Shown piece by piece: positions 1 through 5,681 of a stretch of 5,771 nucleotides of DNA. Below the pieces are notes generated by a model. The model saw nothing but the letters and a program-made list of their open reading frames with translations, was not told the DNA's origin and did no database searches. Each line of letters opens with the position of its first letter. Positions within the stretch are counted from its first letter, which is position 1. The DNA comes from Bdellovibrionales bacterium (GTDB lineage Bacteria > Bdellovibrionota > Bacteriovoracia > Bacteriovoracales > Bacteriovoracaceae), in assembly GCA_005791855.1 (NCBI GenBank), contig SXUH01000218.1, positions 1 to 5,771 of the forward strand, written 5' to 3'. Position numbers and translations under genes: made by a program.

Positions 1-1625
1 ACGTCGTCGAAGACGATCTCCTCCATCTCGTGGATGATCTGGTCCCGCTCGTCCAGGCTCGCGGACCCCTTGAGCCGGGTGTAGAGCTCGTCGATCCGCG
101 GGTTGGAGTACGCGGACTTGTTGATCCCCGGGGAGTTCGAGGAGACGAGGAGCTGGAGGATGTTCGACCCGTCCGGGAAGTCGAAGAACCAGTTGTCGGT
201 GAAGAACATCAGCTCCCCCGCCCGCCCCTTGCTCAGGAACTCGCCGAAGCTCAGCACCTGGATCTTCACCGTGAGGCCGATGGCCTCGAGGTGCTCCTTG
301 ATGAACTCGGCCTCGAGGGTGTTGATCGCCTGGTTCCCGCGGGTCGAGTAGACGATCGGCGGGATCGCCGCGACGTCCTTGAAGCCCGCGTTCCGGAGGT
401 ACTCCTTGGCGAGCTCCCGGTCGAAGCGGAAGCGGAAGTCCTTGGCGGGCATGTACCCGGCGATCCCCGGGACCAGCACCGAGTTCGCCCGGAGGTTGGT
501 GTTCCGGGAGATGAGGTGGATGTACTTCTCGTAGTCGATGGAGAAGGCGATCGCCCGGCGCAGGTACTCGTTCTTCCCGAGCACCGGGTCCTTCATGTTG
601 AACGCGAGCCAGCGGTTGGCGAGGATCGGAAAGTGCTTGAGCTCGACGTTGTCCTTCCGCAGCTCCGGGTTGAGCTGGCCGCTCTCGTCGTAGAGCCGCG
701 GGAGGAAGGTCTTCGGGACGTTGAGCATGTCGATCTCGCGCCGGAAGAACTTCTCCCACCGCTCGTTCTCGCTCGAGGTCACGTAGAAGCGGACGGCGTC
801 GATGAACGGGATGTGCTCGAGGGAGTCGCTCAGGAGCTTCTGGACGTTGGCGTAGCGGTCCCCGGAGCCCGGGTAGTAGTCGACGCGGTAGTCGTTGAAC
901 TTCACCAGCTCGTAGAAGACCTTGTTGAACCCGCGGTACTGGTAGGGGCCGGTGCCGATCATGACCTCGTCGAGGTCGTTTTCCTGGTGCTCGATGAGCT
1001 CCCACGGGAGCGGACTGAGGAAGTTCAGCGCGAGGTAGTAGATGATGTTGGACTCGTTCTTCAGCAGCCGGATCTCGAGGGTGTGCGAGTCGAGCGCTCT
1101 GAACCCGGGGAGCGGGGCCGACGGGATCTTCCGCCAGTCGTTCCCGAGGACCCGGCCGAGGTCGTCGAAGCCGTCGACGAGGCCCGAGAAGAGGTTCCTC
1201 CCGGGGCTCCGGAGGGAGTCGAGGGCCAGGCGCTTGAGGCTGTTGACGAAGTCCTCGGCGACGAGCTCGCGCTTCCCGTTCTTGAAGGCCGGGTGCGGAT
1301 GGTAGGTCACGCCCTTCTTGATCTTTATCCGGAGGGTCTTCCCCCCGTCCGAGTACTGCGGGAGTCCGTCGGCCACCAGCGGTTCGATCTCGTAGGGCCG
1401 CTTGAGGTAGTGGTACTGGTACAGGGGCTCCAGCGCCTGGGCCGAGACGAAGAGGGAGTCGTCGCTGAAGGACGTCGCCGGATCCAGCGTCTCCACGGCG
1501 TTGTCGAGGGCCAGCCGGAGGTTCGTCGTCGTCACCGGGGAGATCTTGAGCTGCTGCCAGCTCCAGAAGGTCAGGGCGAGCAGCCCCGCAGTGACGAGCG
1601 CGAAGATGAGGGTGGTCTTTCTCAT
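1..1625 (-). CDS. Family 5 extracellular solute-binding protein (OppA/DppA-like), 3' end missing
   Basis: Substrate-binding component of a peptide/nickel-type ABC importer, expected on the outer face of the inner membrane. The 541 codons present read without a stop to the left edge; family comparison suggests a further 50-60 residues. Residues 5-22 form one hydrophobic segment (TTLIFALVTAGLLALTFW) after a short basic start, with no Cys lipobox and no clear signal peptidase site, so it may stay anchored by this helix. SBP_bac_5 features follow: LDPA near 47-50, the block YHPHPAFKNGKRELVAEDFV (108-127) that matches the family's 'DGxxxTAxDV' region, GTGPYQ (224-229), RRAIAFSIDYEK (356-367) matching the conserved 'AI(D)' helix, and PDGSN near 484-488. 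The ATG at 1625 overlaps the stop of the upstream oxidoreductase (ATGA), which supports both this start and coupling. Permease genes may lie past the edge. The ligand cannot be read from the sequence; peptides, amines or other small solutes are all possible. Confidence 0.9.
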   Translation of the reverse strand, partial: MRKTTLIFALVTAGLLALTFWSWQQLKISPVTTTNLRLALDNAVETLDPATSFSDDSLFVSAQALEPLYQYHYLKRPYEIEPLVADGLPQYSDGGKTLRIKIKKGVTYHPHPAFKNGKRELVAEDFVNSLKRLALDSLRSPGRNLFSGLVDGFDDLGRVLGNDWRKIPSAPLPGFRALDSHTLEIRLLKNESNIIYYLALNFLSPLPWELIEHQENDLDEVMIGTGPYQYRGFNKVFYELVKFNDYRVDYYPGSGDRYANVQKLLSDSLEHIPFIDAVRFYVTSSENERWEKFFRREIDMLNVPKTFLPRLYDESGQLNPELRKDNVELKHFPILANRWLAFNMKDPVLGKNEYLRRAIAFSIDYEKYIHLISRNTNLRANSVLVPGIAGYMPAKDFRFRFDRELAKEYLRNAGFKDVAAIPPIVYSTRGNQAINTLEAEFIKEHLEAIGLTVKIQVLSFGEFLSKGRAGELMFFTDNWFFDFPDGSNILQLLVSSNSPGINKSAYSNPRIDELYTRLKGSASLDERDQIIHEMEEIVFDD

Positions 1626-2806
1626 AGCCGGATTTCTGGCTCTCTGAACTGGGAGAAGAAGGACTTCGGCTTCTTCCCGGCGACGAGCTCGGCCACTTCC
1701 AGCCCGGACTTGAACCCGAGGCCGATGCCGTGGCCGCTGAAGCCTCCGAGCATGAACGTCGGGACGGGCGCGGCCACCTCGCAGATGTAGGGAAGCTCGT
1801 GGTCCGTGAAGCCCATGATCCCCGACCAGCGGTTGATGACCTTGTACTTGAGCCGGAGCTTGTCCCGGAGGTAGGCCTCGAGGCCCTGCTGGATCACCGG
1901 CGTGATCTTGTCGAAGTTACTGTGCTCTCCGCGCACGTCGAGGAGCCGCTTCCCGCCGACGAGGAAGACCTTGCTGCTCGTCTTCCGCCAGTAGACCCGC
2001 TCCGGCGGATCGTAGTAGAGCGCCGGGCAGTCGAGCTCCTCGTCGGTCTCGACCGCGACCATCTGGGCGCGGTACGGGAGGATGAGTTTCTCGAAGGCCG
2101 AGTGGTACTCGGAGAAGTAGCCGTTCAGGGCGAGGACGACCTGCTTGGCCCGGATGCGGTTGATCTCCGTGTTGATCCCCTCCGGGGTGATCTCGTAGAC
2201 GCTGACGTTCTCGAGGACCTGGACCTTCCGGGCCTGGAGGAGCTTCTTCAGCGAGCCCATGAGCTGGACCGGATTGATCTTGTACTCGTTGGCGCCCTCG
2301 AGGGCCCCGAAGAACTTGCTCCGGAGGGACGGAGGCAGGTGGTCCTGCTTCTTCCAGCCGAAGCCGAACTTCTCCGGATCGAACCGCTCGTCCTTCCAGG
2401 CCCCGTGGGCGGCGTCGGTCTGGAAGAGGGTCTGGCACGTGGTCCGTTCGACCTTGATCTCCGGCGAGGCCTTCAGGATGTTCTGCTGGAGGAGGCTGAT
2501 GGACTCCTCCGCGAAGCGCAGGATCTCCAGGGCCCGCTCGGCGCCCCACTTCACGCACAGGCTCTGGTAGAAGGAGGCGCTGCCCTTGGTGAGGAAGCCC
2601 GCGTTCCGTCCGCTCGCGCCGAAGCCGCAGGCCCCGCGGTCCACGAGAGTGATCTTCAGGTCGGGCCTCGTCTCCGAGATCCAGTAGGCCGTGGAGAGGC
2701 CCGCGAAGCCGCCGCCGACGATGAGGACGTCCGTGGAGATGTCGGGGGAACTGAAGGTGTGCTGCTTGATCCAGTGTGATGTTGTCATAGGAACAGATGA
2801 TACCAT
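1622..2806 (-). CDS. FAD-dependent oxidoreductase, DAO/OrdL-PuuB-like
   Basis: A 394-residue flavoprotein of the D-amino acid oxidase superfamily (PF01266, COG0665), normally oxidising a C-N bond of an amino acid or amine. The Rossmann motif VLIVGGGFAG lies at 27-36 (GxGxxG glycines 31, 33, 36), and D56 in LVDRG is the usual acidic ribose contact. GFGASGRNAGF (61-71) is the FAD-binding turn typical of the OrdL/PuuB branch. The C-terminal part carries RWSGIMGFTDHELPYI (326-341) and GGFSGHGIGLG (354-364), which resemble gamma-glutamylputrescine oxidase more than DadA or ThiO. Length is near the usual 380-430. There is no signal peptide, so it is probably cytoplasmic. I chose the ATG at 2806, which has a weak GGAAG upstream; the alternative ATG at 2788 has no visible ribosome binding site but would keep all domains. 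It starts 24 bp after the 80-residue gene and its TGA overlaps the next ATG. Exact substrate unknown. Confidence 0.88.
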   Translation of the reverse strand: MVSSVPMTTSHWIKQHTFSSPDISTDVLIVGGGFAGLSTAYWISETRPDLKITLVDRGACGFGASGRNAGFLTKGSASFYQSLCVKWGAERALEILRFAEESISLLQQNILKASPEIKVERTTCQTLFQTDAAHGAWKDERFDPEKFGFGWKKQDHLPPSLRSKFFGALEGANEYKINPVQLMGSLKKLLQARKVQVLENVSVYEITPEGINTEINRIRAKQVVLALNGYFSEYHSAFEKLILPYRAQMVAVETDEELDCPALYYDPPERVYWRKTSSKVFLVGGKRLLDVRGEHSNFDKITPVIQQGLEAYLRDKLRLKYKVINRWSGIMGFTDHELPYICEVAAPVPTFMLGGFSGHGIGLGFKSGLEVAELVAGKKPKSFFSQFREPEIRL

Positions 2807-2830
2807 CTGCTTCCGGGGGACGACTAGGAG

Positions 2831-3073
2831 TTACGAAGCTTTTTTTGTGGTCTTGATCTCGGGGTAGAAGTCCTCTTCGTATTCGCTCTTGTACTTCAGG
2901 AAGATCTGGTAGTTTCCGAACTCCGTTTCTGACATCATGCCGATCTGCTCGTCCAGGGATCGCTTGAAGCACATGTCGATGAAGTTCAGGTGGAACGGGT
3001 CGAGGCCGACGAAGAAGTCTTCCGTGAGCGGGACGGTCTTTAGGAGATCTTTTAAACCTTTGGCATGGAACAT
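2831..3073 (-). CDS. Small protein of unknown function, first gene of oxidoreductase operon
   Basis: I do not recognise this 80-residue protein. It is soluble-looking, with no signal peptide or membrane helix. It is mixed acidic/aromatic (FFVGLDPFHLNFIDMCF at 20-36, then YKSEYEEDFYPEIKTT at 61-76) with a lysine-rich tail and one Cys (35). Support for a real gene: a near-perfect Shine-Dalgarno AAGGAGG (3086-3080) 6 nt before the ATG, position 24 bp upstream of the oxidoreductase on the same strand, and non-repetitive protein composition unlike the Arg/Glu/Pro-rich shadow frames. Its codons are less GC-rich than those of its neighbours. Its place at the head of the operon suggests an accessory or regulatory partner of the oxidoreductase/binding protein pair, but that is inference from position only. 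Confidence 0.75.
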   Translation of the reverse strand: MFHAKGLKDLLKTVPLTEDFFVGLDPFHLNFIDMCFKRSLDEQIGMMSETEFGNYQIFLKYKSEYEEDFYPEIKTTKKAS

Positions 3074-3078
3074 ACGCT

Positions 3079-3094
3079 GCCTCCTTCAGGAGAC
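3079..3094 (-). promoter_or_regulatory. Possible hairpin covering the ribosome binding site of the 80-residue gene
   Basis: On the minus strand the sequence GTCTCC-TGAA-GGAGGC can fold into a 6-bp stem (one G-U pair) with a 4-nt TGAA loop. The 3' arm contains most of the AAGGAGG Shine-Dalgarno that precedes the ATG at 3073. Such a fold would lower ribosome access. It is short and may be chance, because a CTCC complement to a strong SD is easy to find. Confidence 0.3.
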
Positions 3095-3124
3095 GTATCG
3101 GAAAAATCGAGGGCGGGTTGAAGG

Positions 3125-3946
3125 ATGTTTTTATTTTCTTTCCGACACAATTCTAAGGATTTATACTCGGAGAGCGGGCCGCTCCACCAAAGGAAATCTC
3201 TGACCTATCCACTCGTGTTTGCCGTCAATTTCATCCTCTGCTACTTCGCGATGAAGGCCGTGAACTGGGGCCTCCAACCGAAGCCCGCGCGGCGGCCCTT
3301 CCTCGACTTCTTCATCACGCCCTACCTGTCGGTGCGGAGCCTGCGCTTCGTCCCGGCCACGAAGGCCCCCCACCTCGCGACGTTCTTCATCAACGGCCTC
3401 CTGTCGCTGATCCTCGTCGTCCTCGCGCGGGAGTGCCTCTACCCGCTGTCGTACCTCGACGTCCTGCTCTTCTCCCCCTTCTTCCTCTTCTTCACCGAAG
3501 CCGTCGGGGCCCTCGGACAGCTGCTCTTCACCTGGAACCCGGTCCCGACCTACCCGATCCACCACAGGCCGCTCCTCGCGAAGTCGCTGAGCGAGTTCTG
3601 GGGCCGCCACTGGAACCTGTGGATCCAGGACTGGCTCCGGGACATCAGCTGCGGCGTCTCCGGCCGCCGGTCCGAGCGGAAGCTCCTCATCGCCTTCCTC
3701 GCCTCGGGGGCCTTCCACGAGGTGATGTGCAACCTCCCCTACTTCGTCCTCTACAAAAGGAGTTACTTCGGGACCATGCTGGGGTACTTTCTCATCCAGG
3801 GCGCGGGCCTCTGGCTGGACAAGAAGGCGCTCAAGCAGCGCTCGCCGCTCCTCCGGAGGAGCTTCCTCTGGGTCTGGGTCATCGCCCCGTCCCCGTTGTT
3901 CATCAACGTTCCTCTGCTAACTTTTTTCGGGCTGTACCATGGATAG
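3125..3946 (+). CDS. Wax-synthase-like membrane-bound O-acyltransferase (MBOAT_2 type)
   Basis: Integral membrane protein of 273 residues, predicted to move an acyl group onto a hydroxyl acceptor in the inner membrane. The key block is SLSEFWGRHWNLWIQDWLRD (154-173), the 'S..dFWgRrWH' signature of plant-type wax synthases (PF13813). It is followed by LASGAFHEV (192-200), in which H198 is the expected catalytic histidine inside a hydrophobic helix. Approximate membrane segments: 27-48, 84-103, 110-135, 187-209, 215-231, 247-271. It is shorter than plant wax synthases (about 340 residues). The ATG at 3125 is the only in-frame ATG before the first membrane segment, but AAGG touches it directly and the first 25 codons are AT-rich and hydrophilic, so the true start may be further in. 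The stop overlaps the next ATG by 8 nt. Family call fairly sure; wax ester synthesis as the actual reaction is uncertain. Confidence 0.78.
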   Translation: MFLFSFRHNSKDLYSESGPLHQRKSLTYPLVFAVNFILCYFAMKAVNWGLQPKPARRPFLDFFITPYLSVRSLRFVPATKAPHLATFFINGLLSLILVVLARECLYPLSYLDVLLFSPFFLFFTEAVGALGQLLFTWNPVPTYPIHHRPLLAKSLSEFWGRHWNLWIQDWLRDISCGVSGRRSERKLLIAFLASGAFHEVMCNLPYFVLYKRSYFGTMLGYFLIQGAGLWLDKKALKQRSPLLRRSFLWVWVIAPSPLFINVPLLTFFGLYHG

Positions 3947-4286
3947 TCTCTGGGCCAATCTGCTGATCGAGATCGCACTCTTCACCCTCCTCGGGGTGCT
4001 CTACTACTTCTACCAGAAGCGCAAGCTCCACCAGTACGAGGAGAACAAGGCTCCCCTGGTGATGGGCTTCGTCCTCCAGGCGTGCCTGGTGGAGAGGGGG
4101 GACGACCCCGACCCGAAGCTCGACGCCCTCATCGAAGCCCTCGACGACTACATCCAGAACAAGACCAGCACCCCGCCCCTGGCCATGCTCCGGATCTACG
4201 CCGCGAGCCCGGAGTGCTCGGCGGAGCTCCGGGACGTGATCTCCGAGGGCCTCCTCGAGCTGGAGCCGGGGAATGAAAAAAAGTAA
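3939..4286 (+). CDS. Small single-pass membrane protein of unknown function
   Basis: I do not recognise this 115-residue protein. One membrane helix (about residues 4-25, WANLLIEIALFTLLGVLYYFY) is followed by a basic stop-transfer stretch QKRKLHQ, predicting a short N-terminus outside and about 90 residues in the cytoplasm. The cytoplasmic part is acidic and probably helical (LDALIEALDDYIQ at 67-79; AELRDVISEGLLELEPG at 95-111). It starts inside the end of the acyltransferase gene (ATGGATAG, 8-nt overlap), and its last 14 nt overlap greB, so translation is likely coupled on both sides. Codon use matches the neighbours. The wedged position and lack of the Arg/Pro-rich look of shadow frames make it convincing as a gene. 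Possible roles: membrane tether or regulator of a neighbour; nothing in the sequence decides this. Confidence 0.75.
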   Translation: MDSLWANLLIEIALFTLLGVLYYFYQKRKLHQYEENKAPLVMGFVLQACLVERGDDPDPKLDALIEALDDYIQNKTSTPPLAMLRIYAASPECSAELRDVISEGLLELEPGNEKK

Positions 4287-4758
4287 CTACATCACCCCCG
4301 GGGGCCACCGGAAGCTCCTGCGGGAGCTCGAAGCTCTCCTCCGGGTCGAGAGGCCCGAGGTCACGAAGCTCGTCCAGTGGGCCGCGAGCAACGGCGACCG
4401 GTCGGAGAACGCCGACTACCTCTACGGCAAGCGCCGGCTCCGGGAGATCGACCGCCGGGTGCGCTTCCTCACCGCTCGCCTCGACGACGCCGTCGTCGTG
4501 GACCCGGGCCAGGTCCGCTCCGCGAAGGTCCAGTTCGGCGCCACCGTCGAGGTCTGCGATGAAGACGGGCGCCGGAAGACCTACGCCATCGTCGGCGTGG
4601 ACGAGGTGGACACGGCCCGGGGGCGGATCAGCTGGCAGTCTCCCATCGGCCGGACCCTCCTCGGGAAGGAAGCGGGCGACGACGTCTCCGTGCCGACGCC
4701 GGCGGGGGAGAAGAGCTACGAAGTGGTCTCCGTCAGGTACGAAGCCCTCGAGGAATAG
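4273..4758 (+). CDS. greB: Transcript cleavage factor GreB
   Basis: Cytoplasmic factor that enters the secondary channel of backtracked RNA polymerase and stimulates cleavage of the RNA 3' end. At 161 residues it has the family length, and aligns by eye with E. coli GreB over its whole length. The N-terminal coiled coil (about 1-75) contains ERPEVTKLVQWAASNGDRSE (26-45), with the acidic tip residues D42 and E45 that correspond to GreB D41 and E44. RLREIDRRVRFLTARL follows (54-69). The WAAS..GDRSENADY..(G/N)K(R)RLREIDRRVR pattern is diagnostic for GreB rather than GreA. The C-terminal FKBP-like domain (about 80-158) includes the conserved SPIGRTLLGKEAGD and TPAGEKSYEV. The ATG lies within the end of the upstream gene (14-nt overlap), starts just after GGGGA, and is followed by seven A residues. 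All key residues seem present, so it should be functional. Confidence 0.96.
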   Translation: MKKSNYITPGGHRKLLRELEALLRVERPEVTKLVQWAASNGDRSENADYLYGKRRLREIDRRVRFLTARLDDAVVVDPGQVRSAKVQFGATVEVCDEDGRRKTYAIVGVDEVDTARGRISWQSPIGRTLLGKEAGDDVSVPTPAGEKSYEVVSVRYEALEE

Positions 4759-4868
4759 CCGAGGCGATAGCTCCGTGAACGGCGAACTTTTTTCGCGCCC
4801 CTGAAATTTCTTCCCCAATTTTTCTTAATCAGAGTTAAAATTAGGTTTACCCAGAATCCGAGGAAACC
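4759..4868 (+). promoter_or_regulatory. AT-rich spacer, likely holding the promoter of the exported-protein gene
   Basis: Between greB and the exported protein the composition drops sharply to AT-rich from about 4801. A TAAAAT hexamer (4836-4841) could be a -10 box, about 28 nt before the ATG, but no convincing -35 lies 16-18 bp upstream. The gene's ribosome binding site GAGGAAA (4860-4866) is clear. An imperfect stem GGCGAA/TTCGCgCC (4781-4799) after greB lacks an immediate U-run, so I do not call it a terminator. Confidence 0.4.
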
Positions 4869-5600
4869 ATGAAACGACAGAATCTCATTTTGCTTGCCAC
4901 GCTCGCCGCTTCCCTGAGCTCCCACGCCGAATACAAGATCGACAAGTCGGAGGACTTCGGAGGGATCGCGCTGAGGTCCGGCAAGAACGATTCCGTCCGC
5001 CGGTACACCGGCTCGGCGTCGCGGACCATCCCGTACCCGATCGCCGTCGTCCGGAAGGGCATCACCAACTTCGCCGACAAGTGCAACAACAAGCTCCGGA
5101 GTAAGAGAGAGTTCACCCCCGCGTCCTACGATTGCAAGTACCACCACGAGCAGGTGGTGGAGAGCTTCCTCGAAACCGGGATCCCGCAGACCGCGCAGTC
5201 CGAATCCTACCTCGTGGGCAAGAAGCTCTACCACCTGGGCAACACTCGGTACTACGAACTGGTGGAGGTCAGGGACGGGACCAACGAGAAGGGCCAGCGG
5301 ACCACCTCCATCAGCCAGCGGATGCTGGGCGACGAGGAGGTCACCAGCCTGATCAAGCCGAAGTTCAAGAAGAGCTCGGACTTCGACACGCGCTCCGTGG
5401 TCTACACCCTGACCGAGACCTCTCCGAAGGAAACCTTCCTCACCTACGAGTACACCGCCGAGACCGACCACTGGGTCCTGAACAAACAGCTCAACGTCCC
5501 GCAGATCTTCTCATCCATCAGCAAGACCATCAAGGAAGCTCTCACTGTCATCGACAAAGAAGCCTCCGAGCAGTCGCGATCGGTGGCTTCGCAGTATTAA
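4869..5600 (+). CDS. Exported protein of unknown function
   Basis: A 243-residue protein with a typical Sec signal peptide: MKRQ, a hydrophobic core NLILLATLAASLS, and a probable signal peptidase I site after SHA (residue 20), so the mature protein should be periplasmic or secreted. There is no lipobox and no further membrane helix. The mature part has exactly two cysteines, C72 and C89, which could form a disulfide. It alternates strand-like and charged stretches (YYELVEVRD at 128-136, RSVVYTLTET at 175-184, ETFLTYEYTAET at 188-199) and ends in a helix (IFSSISKTIKEALTVIDKEA, 213-232). An early helix, a run of strands and a C-terminal helix recall START/SRPBCC helix-grip folds, but I see no diagnostic motif. 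The ATG has GAGGAAA two nucleotides upstream (AGGA four upstream). Stand-alone gene with its own leader; the next gene, lexA, has its own promoter. Confidence 0.85.
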   Translation: MKRQNLILLATLAASLSSHAEYKIDKSEDFGGIALRSGKNDSVRRYTGSASRTIPYPIAVVRKGITNFADKCNNKLRSKREFTPASYDCKYHHEQVVESFLETGIPQTAQSESYLVGKKLYHLGNTRYYELVEVRDGTNEKGQRTTSISQRMLGDEEVTSLIKPKFKKSSDFDTRSVVYTLTETSPKETFLTYEYTAETDHWVLNKQLNVPQIFSSISKTIKEALTVIDKEASEQSRSVASQY

Positions 5601-5622
5601 GAAAAAATTTTCTATTTTTCTG

Positions 5623-5651
5623 TTGAACTACGGAAAAAGTACGCCTATACT
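5623..5651 (+). promoter_or_regulatory. Sigma70-type promoter of lexA
   Basis: TTGAAC (5623-5628) and TATACT (5646-5651) are separated by exactly 17 bp, close to the TTGACA/TATAAT consensus. Transcription would start near 5658, leaving a leader of about 24 nt. The ribosome binding site GGAG (5673-5676) lies 5 nt before the ATG. The spacer is filled by the first copy of a 15-bp direct repeat, so a protein bound there would block polymerase. Confidence 0.75.
5629..5643 (+). repeat. Direct repeat copy 1, candidate LexA operator in the -35/-10 spacer
   Basis: TACGGAAAAAGTACG is itself a TACG-N7-TACG direct repeat with an 11-bp period, about one helical turn. It fills the spacer of the lexA promoter. 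The second copy, 30 bp downstream, differs at one base. Autoregulation by LexA binding in this position is general for the family; the motif assignment is my inference. Confidence 0.6.
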
Positions 5652-5658
5652 ACCTTTG

Positions 5659-5673
5659 TACGGAAAAACTACG
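5659..5673 (+). repeat. Direct repeat copy 2, candidate LexA operator over the transcription start
   Basis: TACGGAAAAACTACG matches copy 1 at 14 of 15 positions and again has TACG-N7-TACG form. It begins at the predicted transcription start and its end touches the GGAG ribosome binding site. The copy-to-copy distance is 30 bp, close to three helical turns, which would put both sites on the same DNA face and allow cooperative binding. Confidence 0.6.
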
Positions 5674-5681
5674 GAGAAGTT

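Noticed and set aside
30..1790. Plus-strand open frame of 586 codons
   Set aside because: It is antisense to the solute-binding protein, which has clear family motifs. The product is a monotonous Glu/Val/Leu/Arg/Asp sequence without domains, as expected when GC-rich third positions remove stops on the opposite strand.
1730..2779. Plus-strand open frame of 349 codons
   Set aside because: Antisense to the oxidoreductase, low-complexity Leu/Glu/Val/Arg composition and no motifs; a shadow frame.
1917..2972. Minus-strand open frame of 351 codons overlapping the oxidoreductase and small gene
   Set aside because: It is a +1/-1 frame of the true oxidoreductase, Arg/Pro/Gly rich, and conflicts with two better supported genes.
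4781..4799. Possible terminator after greB
   Set aside because: The stem is short with a bulge, the T-run sits in the loop, and no U-tract follows directly.
4716..5471. Minus-strand open frame of 251 codons
   Set aside because: Antisense to the exported protein, which has a signal peptide and a good ribosome binding site; no recognisable domain in the antisense product.
5600..5613. AGAAAA-AA-TTTTCT palindrome after the exported-protein gene
   Set aside because: Made almost only of A-T pairs with a two-base loop; too weak for an intrinsic terminator and likely a result of the AT-rich spacer.
5658..5672. GTA-N9-TAC inverted reading of the lexA repeat
   Set aside because: Only the second copy has it with this spacing (the first gives TAC-N7-GTA), while the direct TACG-N7-TACG reading fits both copies exactly.
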